Shown: piece by piece, positions 43,001 to 53,008 of the stretch
Position numbering within the stretch: the first letter of the stretch is position 1
Layout of the letters: each line of letters begins with the position of its first letter
From: Enterobacter asburiae
GTDB lineage: Bacteria; Pseudomonadota; Gammaproteobacteria; Enterobacterales; Enterobacteriaceae
Length of the DNA: 64,000 nucleotides
Assembly: GCF_007035645.1 (NCBI RefSeq)
Contig: NZ_AP019632.1
Coordinates: 558,001 to 622,000, forward strand
Reading direction: 5' to 3'
Made by a program: the position numbers and the translations under genes
The notes under the pieces: model-generated
What the model was told of the DNA's origin: nothing
The model's input: only the letters and a program-made list of their open reading frames with translations
Databases searched by the model: none

Positions 43001-43618
43001 CTACACCCGCAACATCCCTTTCTCTTCCAGAAACGCAATAATCGTCGCCAGACCGTCGCCCGCTTTCAGGTTGGTAAAGGTCCACGGGCGCTCGCCGCGC
43101 ATGCGGTTGGTGTCGCGCTCCATCACCTCCAGCGACGCACCGACGTACGGCGCGAGGTCGGTTTTATTGATCACCAGAAAATCGGATTTGGTGATCCCCG
43201 GCCCGCCCTTGCGCGGGATTTTTTCCCCTTCGGCCACGTCGATCACGTAGATGGTCAGATCCGCCAGCTCCGGGCTGAACGTCGCGCTCAGGTTGTCTCC
43301 GCCGCTTTCCACGAAGATCAGATCCAGATTGCCGAACTTCTCGCTTAACGCCTCCACTGCCGCCAGGTTCATCGACGCATCTTCACGAATGGCGGTATGC
43401 GGGCAGCCGCCCGTTTCCACGCCGACGATGCGCTCCGGCTCCAGCGCGCCTGCCTCGGTGAGGATGCGCTGATCCTCTTTGGTGTAGATATCGTTCGTGA
43501 CCACCGCCAGGTGATACGTGTCGCGCATCGCCTTGCAGAGCGCTTCCAGCAGCGCGGTTTTGCCCGATCCTACCGGGCCGCCCACGCCTACGCGCAGGGG
43601 ATGTTTGTAATCAGCCAT
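43001..43618 (-). CDS. ureG: Urease accessory GTPase UreG
   Basis: UreG powers nickel insertion into apo-urease. The 205-residue SIMIBI GTPase has a P-loop [14 protein letters not shown], the nickel-binding CPH motif in [13 protein letters not shown], and the [10 protein letters not shown] guanine-specificity motif. It is the last gene of the urease operon, 9 bases after ureF. Confidence 0.97.
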   Translation of the reverse strand: MADYKHPLRVGVGGPVGSGKTALLEALCKAMRDTYHLAVVTNDIYTKEDQRILTEAGALEPERIVGVETGGCPHTAIREDASMNLAAVEALSEKFGNLDLIFVESGGDNLSATFSPELADLTIYVIDVAEGEKIPRKGGPGITKSDFLVINKTDLAPYVGASLEVMERDTNRMRGERPWTFTNLKAGDGLATIIAFLEEKGMLRV

Positions 43619-43627
43619 GTTGACTCC

Positions 43628-44302
43628 TCAGGAACGGAATAGTCGTGAATATTGGGTTTCGTGGCGCGCGGAGGCGATGGCGGACAGCGGCGTTGCTGCC
43701 CCCAGCGCGTCGTCGCTGCGCAAAAATGCCTGTTCAAGCCCGGCGGCGTAATGGTCGCCCAGTTCGATAATCAGCTGCTGCGCGGCCTGTTGCCCAAACG
43801 GCACCAGCTTGACGCCCGCCATCACCGCGCTCTCCATCCAGCTGTAGCCGAGGCTCAGCGCCAGCTCGCGCGCGCTAATGCCCCAGCGCACGCCGAGCCA
43901 GGCCATGCCGCAGAGCTGGCTTTGCATAAACAGCGGCAGCCATTCGGGCGGACAGTCAGGTTCCCAGTTCTTAATCAGCCGCGTAAACGCCGCTCCACGG
44001 TTGCGCTCCTCTTCGCGCAGCTCGCGCGTTTCCCGGCAGGCGAGAAGGTATGTCGTCCAGCGTTTTGCTTTTGTAAGAGAGCGTTGCTCACAGGCCTGAT
44101 AAAGACGGATAAACAGCGGCAGATCGACGCAGAAAAAGCTCTGCTCCATCTGGTGGATTTGCCAGCGTTTGAACGCGTCGGCGTTGGTGACCCAGCCTGT
44201 CTCAACGGCCCACTCCAGCCCCTGCGACCAGGTAAACGACCCGACCGGCAGGCTGCTGCTGGAGAGCTGCATCAGGCGCAGCCTCTGGCGGGCGTGCTCC
44301 AT
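43628..44302 (-). CDS. ureF: Urease accessory protein UreF
   Basis: The 224-residue all-helical protein bridges UreD-urease and UreG in the activation complex. Family motifs [13 protein letters not shown] ([21 protein letters not shown]) and the C-terminal [14 protein letters not shown] are present. Its start shares a base with the ureJ stop (TGATG). Confidence 0.95.
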   Translation of the reverse strand: MEHARQRLRLMQLSSSSLPVGSFTWSQGLEWAVETGWVTNADAFKRWQIHQMEQSFFCVDLPLFIRLYQACEQRSLTKAKRWTTYLLACRETRELREEERNRGAAFTRLIKNWEPDCPPEWLPLFMQSQLCGMAWLGVRWGISARELALSLGYSWMESAVMAGVKLVPFGQQAAQQLIIELGDHYAAGLEQAFLRSDDALGAATPLSAIASARHETQYSRLFRS

Positions 44303-44841
44303 CAGCTCATCAGCGCCAGCAGGGCAGAGACGATCAGCCCGCCGCCGAAGGTTTTACGCAGGCCGTCGTGACGGCGCAGCAGCAGCCCTGCGGCAAAGCT
44401 GGCGCACAGCACCGTGGCGCTGGCGAGCATAAAGCCGCTGGTGAGGAGCCAGAAGCTGTGGCCGGACATCTCCACGCCGTGCGCCCAGCCGTGGAACATC
44501 GCCAGGGCAGGCACCGCCAGCAGCAGGCGGTTTTCAGTTTTAAACATCATCACGCCGGATACCGCCAGCGAGGCGATAATCAGCATCTCCATACCGCTGA
44601 AGCCGCCGAGCAGGCTGCCCGCAATGGCGCCGACAAGCATCATCCCGAGGGTGGCAAACGGCAGCAGGAGTTTGCGACCGCTCAGCGCCGAGAGCACGCC
44701 TGCGCCCGCCAGCATCAGCAGGTGATCGAGCCCGGTCAGCGGATGAAGAAATCCTGCCTGGAAGCTGTCGGTGCCGTGGCCGGGATGCGCGAGCGCGGGA
44801 ACGGAAAAAGCCAGCAGTAACAGCGGTAAATACTTGCGCAT
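44302..44841 (-). CDS. ureJ: HupE/UreJ-family nickel permease
   Basis: The 179-residue membrane protein has a cleavable-looking signal ([18 protein letters not shown]) followed by [26 protein letters not shown], the histidine-rich HupE/UreJ signature, and about five further hydrophobic segments. It is thought to import nickel for urease. It lies between ureE and ureF, an arrangement absent from the classic Klebsiella ureDABCEFG operon. Confidence 0.92.
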   Translation of the reverse strand: MRKYLPLLLLAFSVPALAHPGHGTDSFQAGFLHPLTGLDHLLMLAGAGVLSALSGRKLLLPFATLGMMLVGAIAGSLLGGFSGMEMLIIASLAVSGVMMFKTENRLLLAVPALAMFHGWAHGVEMSGHSFWLLTSGFMLASATVLCASFAAGLLLRRHDGLRKTFGGGLIVSALLALMS

Positions 44842-44850
44842 GATGGATCC

Positions 44851-45315
44851 TTAATGTGAATGAGCGTGAGAATGGCTGTGGCTGTGGGCATCGCTGGCGT
44901 AAGCACCCGCTTCCGGTTCAAACGGCAGGCTGGCGTAGGCCACTTCCAGCCCGAACTGGCGCAGCATGTCGTCGAGAACGTGGTCGTGGTGATAGCGCAG
45001 CTCGCCGGGCATGATCTGCAGCGGCACGTGGCGGTTGCCCAGGTGATAGCAGGCGCGGGCGAGCAGGAACGGATCGGCGCAGCGCACCACGGATACGGAC
45101 TCCGGCGCGGCGATCACTTCGATGACCTCGCTGCCATCGTCGGTCGTCAGCAGGTCGCCCCCGCGCAGCAGCAGGCCGCGCGGCAGCATCAGCCCGGCTT
45201 CGCGTCCGTCGTTCAGCGCTACGCGGGCGCGGCTTTTCACCCGCACGTCAATCGGCAGCGTGACGCTGGCGGTAATCGGGTGCGCATGGTCCAGGCGTTG
45301 GGTTAAATAGATCAT
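44851..45315 (-). CDS. ureE: Urease nickel metallochaperone UreE
   Basis: The 154-residue protein delivers nickel. It has the N-terminal peptide-binding domain (TASVTLPIDVRVKSRARV), the metal-binding domain with GNRHVPLQI and YHHDHVLDDMLRQFGL, and a His-rich C-terminal tail (HSHSHSHAHSH). ATG 45315 is taken to match Klebsiella UreE; two more start codons lie directly before it, all behind GAGGAG. Confidence 0.96.
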   Translation of the reverse strand: MIYLTQRLDHAHPITASVTLPIDVRVKSRARVALNDGREAGLMLPRGLLLRGGDLLTTDDGSEVIEVIAAPESVSVVRCADPFLLARACYHLGNRHVPLQIMPGELRYHHDHVLDDMLRQFGLEVAYASLPFEPEAGAYASDAHSHSHSHAHSH

Positions 45316-45324
45316 CATCACTCC

Positions 45325-47028
45325 TCAAAACAGGAAATAGCGTTGCGCCATCGGCAGAACGTCAGCCGGTTCGCTGGTTATCAGTTCATCGTCGACGCGC
45401 ACCTCGTAGGTTTGCGAGTCCACGGTGATATTCGGCTGCAGGCCGTTGTGGATCATGTCCGCCTTTTTCACCGTCCGGCAGCCTTTCACCACCGCGGTGG
45501 CGCTCTGCAGGTTGAGCTGCTGCGGAATGCCGTTCGCACTGGCGGCCTGCGAGATAAACGTCAGTCGGGTAGCGTGGCGCGCGGCGCCCAGCGCGCCAAA
45601 CATCGGGCGGTAATGCACCGGCTGCGGCGTGGGGATCGAGGCGTTGATATCGCCCATCGGCGCGCAGGCGATCATCCCGCCCTTGACGATGGTGGCGGGT
45701 TTGACGCCGAAGAACGCCGGAGACCAGACCACGAGATCCGCCAGCTTGCCCGCCTCAATCGAACCGACTTCATGGGCGATGCCGTGGGTGAGCGCCGGGT
45801 TAATGGTGTATTTGGCGACATAGCGCTTCACGCGGAAGTTGTCGTTATCGCCGGTCTCTTCCGGCAGGGCGCCGCGCTGGACCTTCATGCGGTGCGCCAC
45901 CTGCCAGGTGCGGATAATCACTTCCCCGACGCGGCCCATGGCCTGCGAATCTGACGAGGTGAGCGAGAACGCGCCGATGTCGTGCAGCACGTCTTCAGCG
46001 GCGATGGTTTCACGACGAATGCGGGATTCGGCAAACGCTACGTCCTCGGCGATATCCGGATCGAGGTGATGGCAAACCATCAGCATGTCGAGATGCTCGT
46101 CGATGGTGTTCACCGTGTAGGGCAAGGTCGGGTTGGTGGAAGAGGGCAGAATATTCGGATGCGCGCAGGCGGTGATGATATCCGGCGCGTGGCCGCCGCC
46201 CGCGCCTTCGGTGTGGAAAGTGTGGATTGTGCGTCCGGCGATGGCTGCCAGCGTGTCTTCGACAAACCCGGACTCGTTCAGCGTGTCGCTGTGCAGCGCC
46301 ACCTGAATATCCATCTCGTCAGCCACCTCCAGCGAGCAGTTAATTGCCGCGGGCGTCGCGCCCCAGTCTTCGTGGATCTTCAGCCCGATGGCGCCCGCGG
46401 CAATCTGCTCGCGCAGGGCGTCCGGGCTGGAGCCGTTACCCTTGCCGAGCAGGCCAATATTCACCGGCAGCGTATCGGCAGCCTGCAGCATGCGGGCGAT
46501 ATACCATGGCCCCGGCGTGCAGGTGGTGGCGTTGGTGCCCGCCGCCGGTCCGGTGCCGCCGCCGATCATGGTGGTGACGCCGGAAACCAGCGCCTCTTCC
46601 GCCTGCTGCGGGCAGATCCAGTGGATGTGGGTGTCGATCCCGCCGGCGGTAACGATCTTCCCCTCGGCGGCAATGACTTCCGTTGCCGCGCCAATCGGGA
46701 TCGTCACGCCGGGCTGAATGTCCGGGTTCCCGGCTTTGCCGACGGCGAAGATCCGTCCGTCCTTGACGCCGATATCGGCTTTTACGATCCCCCAGTGATC
46801 GACGATCAGCGCGTTGGTGAGAACCAGATCCACGCAGCCCTCAGCGGTCATCTGCCCCTGGCCCATGCCGTCGCGGATCACCTTTCCGCCGCCGAACTTG
46901 ACCTCTTCGCCATAGACCGTGAGATCGTCTTCCACTTCGATCCACAGCTCGCTGTCGGCAAGCCGCACTTTATCTCCGGTGGTGGGGCCGAACATATCGG
47001 CATACGCCCGGCGCGAAATCTCAGCCAT
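45325..47028 (-). CDS. ureC: Urease alpha subunit (catalytic)
   Basis: The 567-residue catalytic subunit hydrolyses urea to ammonia and carbamate with two nickel ions. Ligands are visible: the HIHWICPQQ pair, the carbamylated lysine in [32 protein letters not shown], and the flap His in VCHHLDPD. All active-site residues appear intact. It overlaps ureB by 8 bases. Confidence 0.98.
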   Translation of the reverse strand: MAEISRRAYADMFGPTTGDKVRLADSELWIEVEDDLTVYGEEVKFGGGKVIRDGMGQGQMTAEGCVDLVLTNALIVDHWGIVKADIGVKDGRIFAVGKAGNPDIQPGVTIPIGAATEVIAAEGKIVTAGGIDTHIHWICPQQAEEALVSGVTTMIGGGTGPAAGTNATTCTPGPWYIARMLQAADTLPVNIGLLGKGNGSSPDALREQIAAGAIGLKIHEDWGATPAAINCSLEVADEMDIQVALHSDTLNESGFVEDTLAAIAGRTIHTFHTEGAGGGHAPDIITACAHPNILPSSTNPTLPYTVNTIDEHLDMLMVCHHLDPDIAEDVAFAESRIRRETIAAEDVLHDIGAFSLTSSDSQAMGRVGEVIIRTWQVAHRMKVQRGALPEETGDNDNFRVKRYVAKYTINPALTHGIAHEVGSIEAGKLADLVVWSPAFFGVKPATIVKGGMIACAPMGDINASIPTPQPVHYRPMFGALGAARHATRLTFISQAASANGIPQQLNLQSATAVVKGCRTVKKADMIHNGLQPNITVDSQTYEVRVDDELITSEPADVLPMAQRYFLF

Positions 47029-47335
47029 GTTTCACCTCGCCCATCACCTCGCCGCGAAAGCCGAAAATGCGCTGCGCCCCCGTGACCTGAACCAGCGTCA
47101 CTTCCCGCTTCTGGCCGGGCTCGAAGCGTACGGCGGTGCCCGCCGGGATGTTCAGTCGGTAGCCTTTGGAGGCTTCCCGATCGAACTTCAGCGCCGGGTT
47201 GACCTCGTAAAAGTGGTAGTGCGATCCGACCTGAATCGGCCTGTCGCCGTGATTTTCGACAACCACGCGTTGGGTTTCACGCCCGACGTTGAGGGCAATC
47301 GTTCCGGGCTGGATCTGGTATTCACCTGGGATCAT
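47021..47335 (-). CDS. ureB: Urease beta subunit
   Basis: The 104-residue structural subunit ([45 protein letters not shown]) matches Klebsiella UreB in length. The second of two adjacent ATG codons (47335) is preferred to give MIPGEY. Separate beta and gamma subunits are the usual enterobacterial pattern. Confidence 0.97.
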   Translation of the reverse strand: MIPGEYQIQPGTIALNVGRETQRVVVENHGDRPIQVGSHYHFYEVNPALKFDREASKGYRLNIPAGTAVRFEPGQKREVTLVQVTGAQRIFGFRGEVMGEVKHG

Positions 47336-47345
47336 CACGCGCTCC

Positions 47346-47648
47346 TTAGACGATCGGGTTGTGGACGGTGACGAGCTTCGATCCGTCCGGGAAGGTGGCT
47401 TCGACCTGAATATCCGGGATCATCTCCGGGACGCCCTCCATTACCTGGTCGCGCCTCAGGACGTGGCGGCCCGCCTCCATCAGCGAGGCGACGGTTTCGC
47501 CATCGCGCGCGCCCTCCATAATGAAGGCGCTGATCAGCGCGACCGATTCCGGGTAATTGAGCTTTACCCCGCGCGCAAGGCGGCGTTCGGCAACCAGCGC
47601 GGCGGTGAACAGCAACAGCTTGTCTTTTTCTCTGGGAGTCAGTTCCAT
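47346..47648 (-). CDS. ureA: Urease gamma subunit
   Basis: The 100-residue subunit ([33 protein letters not shown], the C-terminal TVHNPIV) equals the family length. It follows ureD by 10 bases and precedes ureB by 10. Confidence 0.98.
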   Translation of the reverse strand: MELTPREKDKLLLFTAALVAERRLARGVKLNYPESVALISAFIMEGARDGETVASLMEAGRHVLRRDQVMEGVPEMIPDIQVEATFPDGSKLVTVHNPIV

Positions 47649-47658
47649 AACGTTTCTC

Positions 47659-48486
47659 TTATGTCTGCCAGATACGCGGCGAACAGGCGATTTTGGTGGT
47701 GAGAAGCGGGCGAAGCGACTGCCAGATGTCGCGCATCACCCGCTGGCAAATCAGGTTGTCGTCGGAGAGAAAACGCACCGACAGCAGATCGTCAACGAGC
47801 GTTGCACCTGCATAATTTTCCAGCGGGGCGAGCCGTTCGCGCACCGCGTCGAGATGTTCTTCTTTGGCCGGATAGAACAGCAGCGTGCCGAGCCACGGAC
47901 GTCCGGCGACGGGCGTGAGATCGCCGTCGCTAAGATGCTGACGCTCAATCAGGCGCGGCTCGTCATCTACCCACACCTCCAGGCGGCTCTCCAGCGTGCC
48001 GTGGCTGAATGTCTCACCGATCACCGGGCGGCCCAGGCAGTACAGCTCCCAAGCCAGCAGCGTGCTGGAGGCCTTCAGGTGGAAGGCGGAGCGCAGCGCG
48101 GCATTCGCGCCGGGGAAGATAATGGTGTCCTGCGGCAGCCACTCCAGGGTGGAATTTTCATCGAGGTAAAAATGCTGGTTCAGACGCGCCTGCGGGCCGC
48201 TGCTGCGATAGAACTTGCTCGCCCCGGGCATGGTGATGAGCGCGTGGCTTTTGGCGTCCAGCCGAACGGAAATGTCCAGCATATCGCCGCCCACAATCCC
48301 GCCGGGCGGGTGCAGCAGGTAAAGGTGGCAGGTTTCCCCTTCGGGGTAAAACGGACGTTGAACGGTGAGCGGCCCGACGTGGTGGGCGGAGTGCAGGAGG
48401 GTTTTCTCAGGGGTGTGACAAAACTGCAGGGCAAGCGACGCCTGCCAGCCTTTATACGTATTATCAGTGACCTGAGCTGCTAACAT
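47659..48486 (-). CDS. ureD: Urease accessory protein UreD
   Basis: The 275-residue scaffold binds apo-urease and recruits UreF and UreG. Family motifs include [27 protein letters not shown] and [11 protein letters not shown]. It is the first gene of ureDABCEJFG. A NAC-type site lies about 65-80 bases upstream. No ureR gene or UreR-type neighbour is seen. Confidence 0.96.
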   Translation of the reverse strand: MLAAQVTDNTYKGWQASLALQFCHTPEKTLLHSAHHVGPLTVQRPFYPEGETCHLYLLHPPGGIVGGDMLDISVRLDAKSHALITMPGASKFYRSSGPQARLNQHFYLDENSTLEWLPQDTIIFPGANAALRSAFHLKASSTLLAWELYCLGRPVIGETFSHGTLESRLEVWVDDEPRLIERQHLSDGDLTPVAGRPWLGTLLFYPAKEEHLDAVRERLAPLENYAGATLVDDLLSVRFLSDDNLICQRVMRDIWQSLRPLLTTKIACSPRIWQT

Positions 48487-48550
48487 GCTGCATCCATTTC
48501 CACACCATCGGGATACGTTTCAGTATGCCCTGGCGGAAATGAAGGCTGTC

Positions 48551-48565
48551 ATACGAGTCGCTTAT
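48551..48565 (-). promoter_or_regulatory. NAC-type binding site before ureD
   Basis: The minus strand reads ATAAGCGACTCGTAT, matching ATA-N6-TnG-TAT, the site bound by the nitrogen assimilation control protein NAC. Klebsiella urease is activated by NAC under nitrogen limitation, so the same control is inferred. Confidence 0.6.
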
Positions 48566-48591
48566 GGATGGTCAGACAGGAGAAATACAAA

Positions 48592-48611
48592 AGCACGGCC
48601 TGGGCCGTGCT
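48592..48611 (-). terminator. Terminator after the esterase gene
   Basis: AGCACGGCC-TG-GGCCGTGCT, followed on the minus strand by TTTTGTATTT, 20 bases after the esterase stop. Confidence 0.85.
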
Positions 48612-48630
48612 CTGTAGATGAATGACGATC

Positions 48631-49644
48631 CTACTTCAGGTGTTCATGCAACGCTGCACCTGCCTGCTCAAGGGCAACTTTCACCGTTGGCTCCTGGCTC
48701 AGCGGGTTAAGCAGGCCGTAGTCGTGGATCATGCCGTTATAGCGCGTGACGGTCACCAGGACGCCAGCCGCATCCAGTTTACGCCCGAATGCTTCACCTT
48801 CATCCCGAAGAACGTCCAGTTCCGCTGTCTGGATCAGCGTCTCGGGGAAGCCTTTCAGCTGCGCGGTGCTGGCGCGAAGCGGAGAGGCAAGGATATTGTT
48901 GCGATCGGCAGCGCTGGTGGTGTAGTTATCCCAGAACCATTTCATCATGTTTTTCGACAGGAAATAGCCATTTTCGAACTGGTTATACGAGGCAGTATCA
49001 AAGTTCGCATCGGTAACCGGCCAGAGCATGACGTTGTAGCGAATCTTTGGCCCATTGAACTGTTTGGCCTGCAGCGCCACCGAAGCCACCATGTTGCCGC
49101 CCACGCTGTTACCCACCAGACCCAGACGGCTACCGTCCACGCCAATTTCCTGACCGTGCCCGGCGACCCATTTTGTCGCTTCATAGGCCTGATTAATTGC
49201 TACCGGGAAATGGGCCTCAGGTGACGGAGTGTAATCGACGTAAACCGCAGCGGCACCCGAAGCGCGAACGAGGTCGCGGATTAAGCGTTCGTGGGTAGGG
49301 AAGTCACCCAGCACCCAGCCGCCGCCGTGAAAGAACATAAAGGCGGGGAGCGTGCCGCTGGCGTTTTCAGGTTTCACTATTTTCAGTTTTATCGCCTGGC
49401 CATTTACCTGGATCGTTTTTTCAGAGACCTGAGCGGGCGGCAGTTTTGCGCCTTGCTGTGCGCCAATCAGTACCTGGCGGGCCTCCTGCGGGGTCATCTG
49501 TTCCATTGGCTTACCCTTGCCGGAATTCAAAACATTAAGAAATGCCTGTACGCCTGCGGTCGGGGTTGGGGTATTGGTGGTTTGAGCGGATGCCGCAGCT
49601 GACGCGAAGACTGAAGAAACCAGGATGGCGGTTAGTGTTTTCAT
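48631..49644 (-). CDS. Exported HSL-family esterase/lipase
   Basis: This 337-residue alpha/beta hydrolase has a signal peptide (MKTLTAILVSSVFASAAASA, cleavage near 20), the oxyanion-hole motif HGGGWVLGD, the nucleophile elbow GNSVGGN (the family usually has GDSAGG), an acid in the LDVLRDEGE loop, and the catalytic His in NGMIHDYG. It probably acts on short-chain esters in the periplasm. It is divergent from a MarR-family gene whose operator-like palindromes lie between them, so expression is likely inducible. Confidence 0.9.
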   Translation of the reverse strand: MKTLTAILVSSVFASAAASAQTTNTPTPTAGVQAFLNVLNSGKGKPMEQMTPQEARQVLIGAQQGAKLPPAQVSEKTIQVNGQAIKLKIVKPENASGTLPAFMFFHGGGWVLGDFPTHERLIRDLVRASGAAAVYVDYTPSPEAHFPVAINQAYEATKWVAGHGQEIGVDGSRLGLVGNSVGGNMVASVALQAKQFNGPKIRYNVMLWPVTDANFDTASYNQFENGYFLSKNMMKWFWDNYTTSAADRNNILASPLRASTAQLKGFPETLIQTAELDVLRDEGEAFGRKLDAAGVLVTVTRYNGMIHDYGLLNPLSQEPTVKVALEQAGAALHEHLK

Positions 49645-49687
49645 GGTAGTGCCTCTTTAAGCGAATTTGATCGGATGAGATAACTAT

Positions 49688-49729
49688 GTAGTGCGCTACT
49701 TAGTTGTTGATATAATACTTGCGCGCAAG
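49688..49729. promoter_or_regulatory. Palindromes in the esterase/marR spacer
   Basis: CTTGCGCGCAAG (49718-49729) is a perfect 12-base palindrome and GTAGTGCGCTAC (49688-49699) a near-perfect one. Both lie in the divergent promoter region and are candidate MarR-family operators. Confidence 0.6.
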
Positions 49730-49791
49730 ATACTTTTAGTCAAACATTATTTATAATTTTTTCAGGAAACCGATTCGGAGTTGATAGAAAA

Positions 49792-50214
49792 ATGAAAGAA
49801 AACAAAACGCTAGATGATTTACTTTGCTTCTCGCTGTACTCGGTCACCAACGCGTTCGTTCGCCAGTATCGCCCCTTACTGCAAGAGATGGATCTAACCT
49901 ATCCGCAATTCGTTGTTTTGATGGCGCTTTATGAGAAAGATAACATCCCACTTCGCGATCTCAGCGATAAGACATTTTTTGATTCGGGCACATTGACCCC
50001 GCTTGTACAAAAGCTTGAGGCAAAAGGATTTCTCAACCGTATCGCGGTTGTGGGTGATGAAAGGATGAAAAATGTTGTACTGACCGACAAGGCCAAAGAC
50101 CTGAAGAAACGGGTGATGGCATTGCCGGACCAGATTCGCTGCAGCATGCGGATGAATGACGATGAGCTTGAGACGCTAAAAAAACTCTCCCGGACGCTGC
50201 TTGACGATTTATAA
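49792..50214 (+). CDS. MarR-family regulator, OhrR-like
   Basis: The 140-residue winged-helix regulator has LDDLLCFSLYSVTNAFVRQYRPLLQEMDLTYPQFVVLMAL, very like the N-terminus of OhrR, in which the single reactive cysteine (here Cys12) senses organic peroxides. The DNA-binding part (LRDLSDKTFFDSGTLTPLVQKLEAKGFLNR) is intact. No ohr gene is adjacent; the divergent esterase is the likely target. Confidence 0.88.
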   Translation: MKENKTLDDLLCFSLYSVTNAFVRQYRPLLQEMDLTYPQFVVLMALYEKDNIPLRDLSDKTFFDSGTLTPLVQKLEAKGFLNRIAVVGDERMKNVVLTDKAKDLKKRVMALPDQIRCSMRMNDDELETLKKLSRTLLDDL

Positions 50215-50219
50215 GAACC

Positions 50220-50244
50220 CTTCGGTGGGGTGAACCCACCGAAG
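50220..50244. terminator. Hairpin between the MarR and MFS genes
   Basis: CTTCGGTGGG-GTGAA-CCCACCGAAG, a perfect 10-base stem between convergent genes. Confidence 0.75.
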
Positions 50245-50254
50245 TGATGTGTCG

Positions 50255-51721
50255 TTACCGGTAGTCCTCCGCATCCACATCATACCCGGACGGCTCCCAG
50301 CGGATTGCCAGCAGCGACGCCAGGCCGATAAACGGCGCCAGCGCAATCACCCAGAAGACGGCGGTATCCAGCGACGCCACCAGCAGCGGGAACAGAAACA
50401 GCGACAGCGTCGAGCTGCTGCGCATCAGCGTCTGGTTGAGGCCCACGCCCACGCCGCGCAGCGAGGTCGGGTAGCTCAGGGAGGCGAACGTCATGGTATG
50501 CGCGCCCGGGCCGAAGCCCTGACCGAACAGGAATAGTGCCAGCATCGCCACGGCGAGCACCCCTTCAGAGGCGCCTTCGGGGCGGCCAATGAGCGCCAGG
50601 CCCAGCAGCGCCACAAGCTGGCAGGCATAACCCGCAAGCGACATCCGCCAGGCGCCGAAGCGCGGCACGTAGCGTACCGCCAGCAGTCCGCCGACGAAGG
50701 CAAACAGCAGGTTAAGCACCAGAGAAATGAGTATGGTGGTGAGCATCGACTGGACAAAGAAGCTGGAGATGATCACCGGCAGACCAAACGCCACGGCGTT
50801 ATAGGCAAACGACGAGACGACGGAAAGCAGCGTAGCGAGCGTCGTGCGGCGCAAGTAGATGCCGCGGAACAGGTTCAGATAATTTGACCATTTCGCTTTA
50901 TTCACGACAGGTGCGGGCTGGCCGAGCGCGTCCTGCGGCACGTGGGCATTGATGTTATACGACTGGCGTAAAATCGACGCCGCCTCTTTCAGGTTGCCCT
51001 GATTCGCCGCCCAGACCGGAGATTCGCTCATATAGCGGCTGCGGATGGCGATAATCACCAGCGCGGGCACTGCGCCAAAGCCGAGAATCAAACGCCACAG
51101 CCAGTCGCTGTGGCTTTCCGGCAGCACGGCGTAGAAGAAAAGCACCAGCAGGTAGGAAATGCTGATGGCGGCATACCAGGTGGGGCACCACATCGCGACG
51201 CTGGAGGCCTTATTTCCGGGCCCTTTCAGCCTGGCGAACTCGCTTAAAAACGCCATCGCCACGGGAAGGTCGATCCCGACCCCCAGCCCCATCACAAAGC
51301 GGGCGCCCGCGAGCACATATTCGTTCGGGGCCAGCGCACAGGCGATCGCTGCCACCACGAAGAACACCATATCAGCCATAAAAACGCGGTAGCGCCCGAT
51401 TTTATCCGTGAGGTAACCGCCGAGCAGCGCCCCGACAATGGCACCAAAGGTAATCGCCGAGGCCACCATACCGGTCCCGGCGGGCGTCAGGTTAAATTCG
51501 CGGGTGATGTCTTTAATGCCGAACGCCAGCGCGCCCAGATCGTAGGCATCGAGGAAAATACCGCCCAGCGCGATACTGACCACGATACGGGCGTTTGTCC
51601 GGCCCTGAGAGCCGTCATTAACGAGGCGTGATACGTCCGACGCGCTGCGCACCCACTGGATGTCGCCATCCGGGGTGCTTCCTGCCGTTGAAAGGGGAGT
51701 TGGTTCTGTGATTTCTGCCAT
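50255..51721 (-). CDS. MFS transporter of the sugar/aromatic-acid type
   Basis: The 488-residue, 12-helix major facilitator has the loop 2-3 motif GGYLTDKIGRYRVF and FVMGLGVGIDLPVAMAFLSEFARLKGPGN in the first half, and a symmetrical second half. ATG 51721 (MAEITEPTPL) is chosen over 51763. The substrate is not evident; no linked catabolic gene helps. It stands alone between convergent marR and plsY. Confidence 0.88.
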   Translation of the reverse strand: MAEITEPTPLSTAGSTPDGDIQWVRSASDVSRLVNDGSQGRTNARIVVSIALGGIFLDAYDLGALAFGIKDITREFNLTPAGTGMVASAITFGAIVGALLGGYLTDKIGRYRVFMADMVFFVVAAIACALAPNEYVLAGARFVMGLGVGIDLPVAMAFLSEFARLKGPGNKASSVAMWCPTWYAAISISYLLVLFFYAVLPESHSDWLWRLILGFGAVPALVIIAIRSRYMSESPVWAANQGNLKEAASILRQSYNINAHVPQDALGQPAPVVNKAKWSNYLNLFRGIYLRRTTLATLLSVVSSFAYNAVAFGLPVIISSFFVQSMLTTILISLVLNLLFAFVGGLLAVRYVPRFGAWRMSLAGYACQLVALLGLALIGRPEGASEGVLAVAMLALFLFGQGFGPGAHTMTFASLSYPTSLRGVGVGLNQTLMRSSSTLSLFLFPLLVASLDTAVFWVIALAPFIGLASLLAIRWEPSGYDVDAEDYR

Positions 51722-51805
51722 TTTTCTTTTGTGTGGTTGTGTTGTGTCTCTAACAGTTACCACAGGCAGAAGGTGACCAAAATCACATTTGGCTATAAGG
51801 CATAA

Positions 51806-52426
51806 CTAACCCTTCGGAGCGTCTTTTTTCTTTCTCTTGAGCTTCGTCCAGATTTTGGTCTCCTGACGACGCCACAGGCGCTGGATATTGTCGTGATGAC
51901 GCAGCAGGATAAGACAGGAGAGCATCGACACCGGGAAGGTGAACTGGGGTTTGAACCACCAGACGTAGAACGGGGCGATCAGCGCGCTGACGATGGCGCC
52001 CAGCGACGAGTAGCCGCTAAGAAGAATGGTCAGAAGCCAGGTCCCGGCCATGACGCCGGTGAGATCCCAGCCGATAGGTGCAATCGCACCGAAGGCCGTC
52101 GCAACGCCTTTGCCGCCTTTAAAACCGAAGAATACGGGCCAGATGTGGCCAACGCAGGCAGCAATAGCAATGAGCCCCAGCCAGAACGGCGTAACGCCCA
52201 GCGCATAGGCGCCCCAGACGGGCAGCATCCCTTTCAGAACATCAAAAATCAAAACCGCTACGGCCGCTCCCTTGCCGCCAATTCGTAGTACGTTGGTCGC
52301 CCCCGGATTCCCGGAACCATTTTCACGCGGGTCAGGTAACCCGGCAATGCGGCAGACCAGAATGGCGCTGGAGATTGAGCCGCAAAGATAGGCGAGGAGG
52401 ATCATTCCAGGCGCGATTGCACTCAT
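51806..52426 (-). CDS. plsY: Acyl-phosphate glycerol-3-phosphate acyltransferase PlsY
   Basis: The 206-residue integral membrane enzyme makes lysophosphatidic acid from acyl-phosphate and glycerol-3-phosphate. Three cytoplasmic motifs are intact: [31 protein letters not shown] and [12 protein letters not shown] 52426 matches E. coli ([10 protein letters not shown]); the longer frame overlaps the folB promoter region. It is divergent from folB. Confidence 0.97.
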   Translation of the reverse strand: MSAIAPGMILLAYLCGSISSAILVCRIAGLPDPRENGSGNPGATNVLRIGGKGAAVAVLIFDVLKGMLPVWGAYALGVTPFWLGLIAIAACVGHIWPVFFGFKGGKGVATAFGAIAPIGWDLTGVMAGTWLLTILLSGYSSLGAIVSALIAPFYVWWFKPQFTFPVSMLSCLILLRHHDNIQRLWRRQETKIWTKLKRKKKDAPKG

Positions 52427-52533
52427 AACGCTGTTCCGTTTTGAAAATGTATCTGTATTCTCAGCATCTGTGGATAATACGCATAATTCGCCGGAAGTGG
52501 TATCCGGTTTAGCCAAAAAGCAGGCAGGTCGTG

Positions 52534-52902
52534 ATGGATATTGTATTTATAGAGCAACTTTCGGTAATCACCACGATTGGTGTTTACGACTGGGAACAGA
52601 CCATCGAGCAGAAGCTGGTGTTCGATATCGAAATGGGATGGGATAACCGCAAATCGGCAAAAAGCGATGACGTGAACGACTGTCTGAGCTATGCCGATAT
52701 CAGTGAAGCGGTCATCGCCCACGTTGAAGGTCAACGTTTTGCGCTGGTCGAACGGGTGGCGGAAGAAGTCGCAGAATTGCTGCTGAAAAAATTCAACTCA
52801 CCGTGGGTGCGCATCAAGCTGAGCAAGCCGGGAGCGGTGGCGCGCGCCGCCAACGTTGGCGTCATTATTGAACGTGGCACAAATCTGAAAGGCAAGAATT
52901 AA
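52534..52902 (+). CDS. folB: Dihydroneopterin aldolase
   Basis: The 122 residues equal E. coli FolB ([24 protein letters not shown], later [20 protein letters not shown]). It makes 6-hydroxymethyl-dihydropterin for folate. ATG 52534 is used; a GTG stands directly before it. It precedes uppP by about 105 bases across a hairpin. Confidence 0.97.
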   Translation: MDIVFIEQLSVITTIGVYDWEQTIEQKLVFDIEMGWDNRKSAKSDDVNDCLSYADISEAVIAHVEGQRFALVERVAEEVAELLLKKFNSPWVRIKLSKPGAVARAANVGVIIERGTNLKGKN

Positions 52903-52957
52903 CGTCATAATTGCTAAACCATTTTAGGTTATACCGGTCTTAAAGCTGTATCTTTCA

Positions 52958-52985
52958 CGGTAGCCGTTGGGGCGACCGTTTTTTT
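52958..52985 (+). terminator. Terminator between folB and uppP
   Basis: A stem CGGTAGCC / GGGCGACCG with one mismatch, followed by seven T. Confidence 0.7.
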
Positions 52986-53008
52986 ATATCTTTTTTAGGG
53001 GTTTATAG

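Noticed and set aside
45982..47085. 367-codon open frame antisense to ureC
   Set aside because: Shadow frame; the urease alpha subunit on the opposite strand explains the sequence fully.
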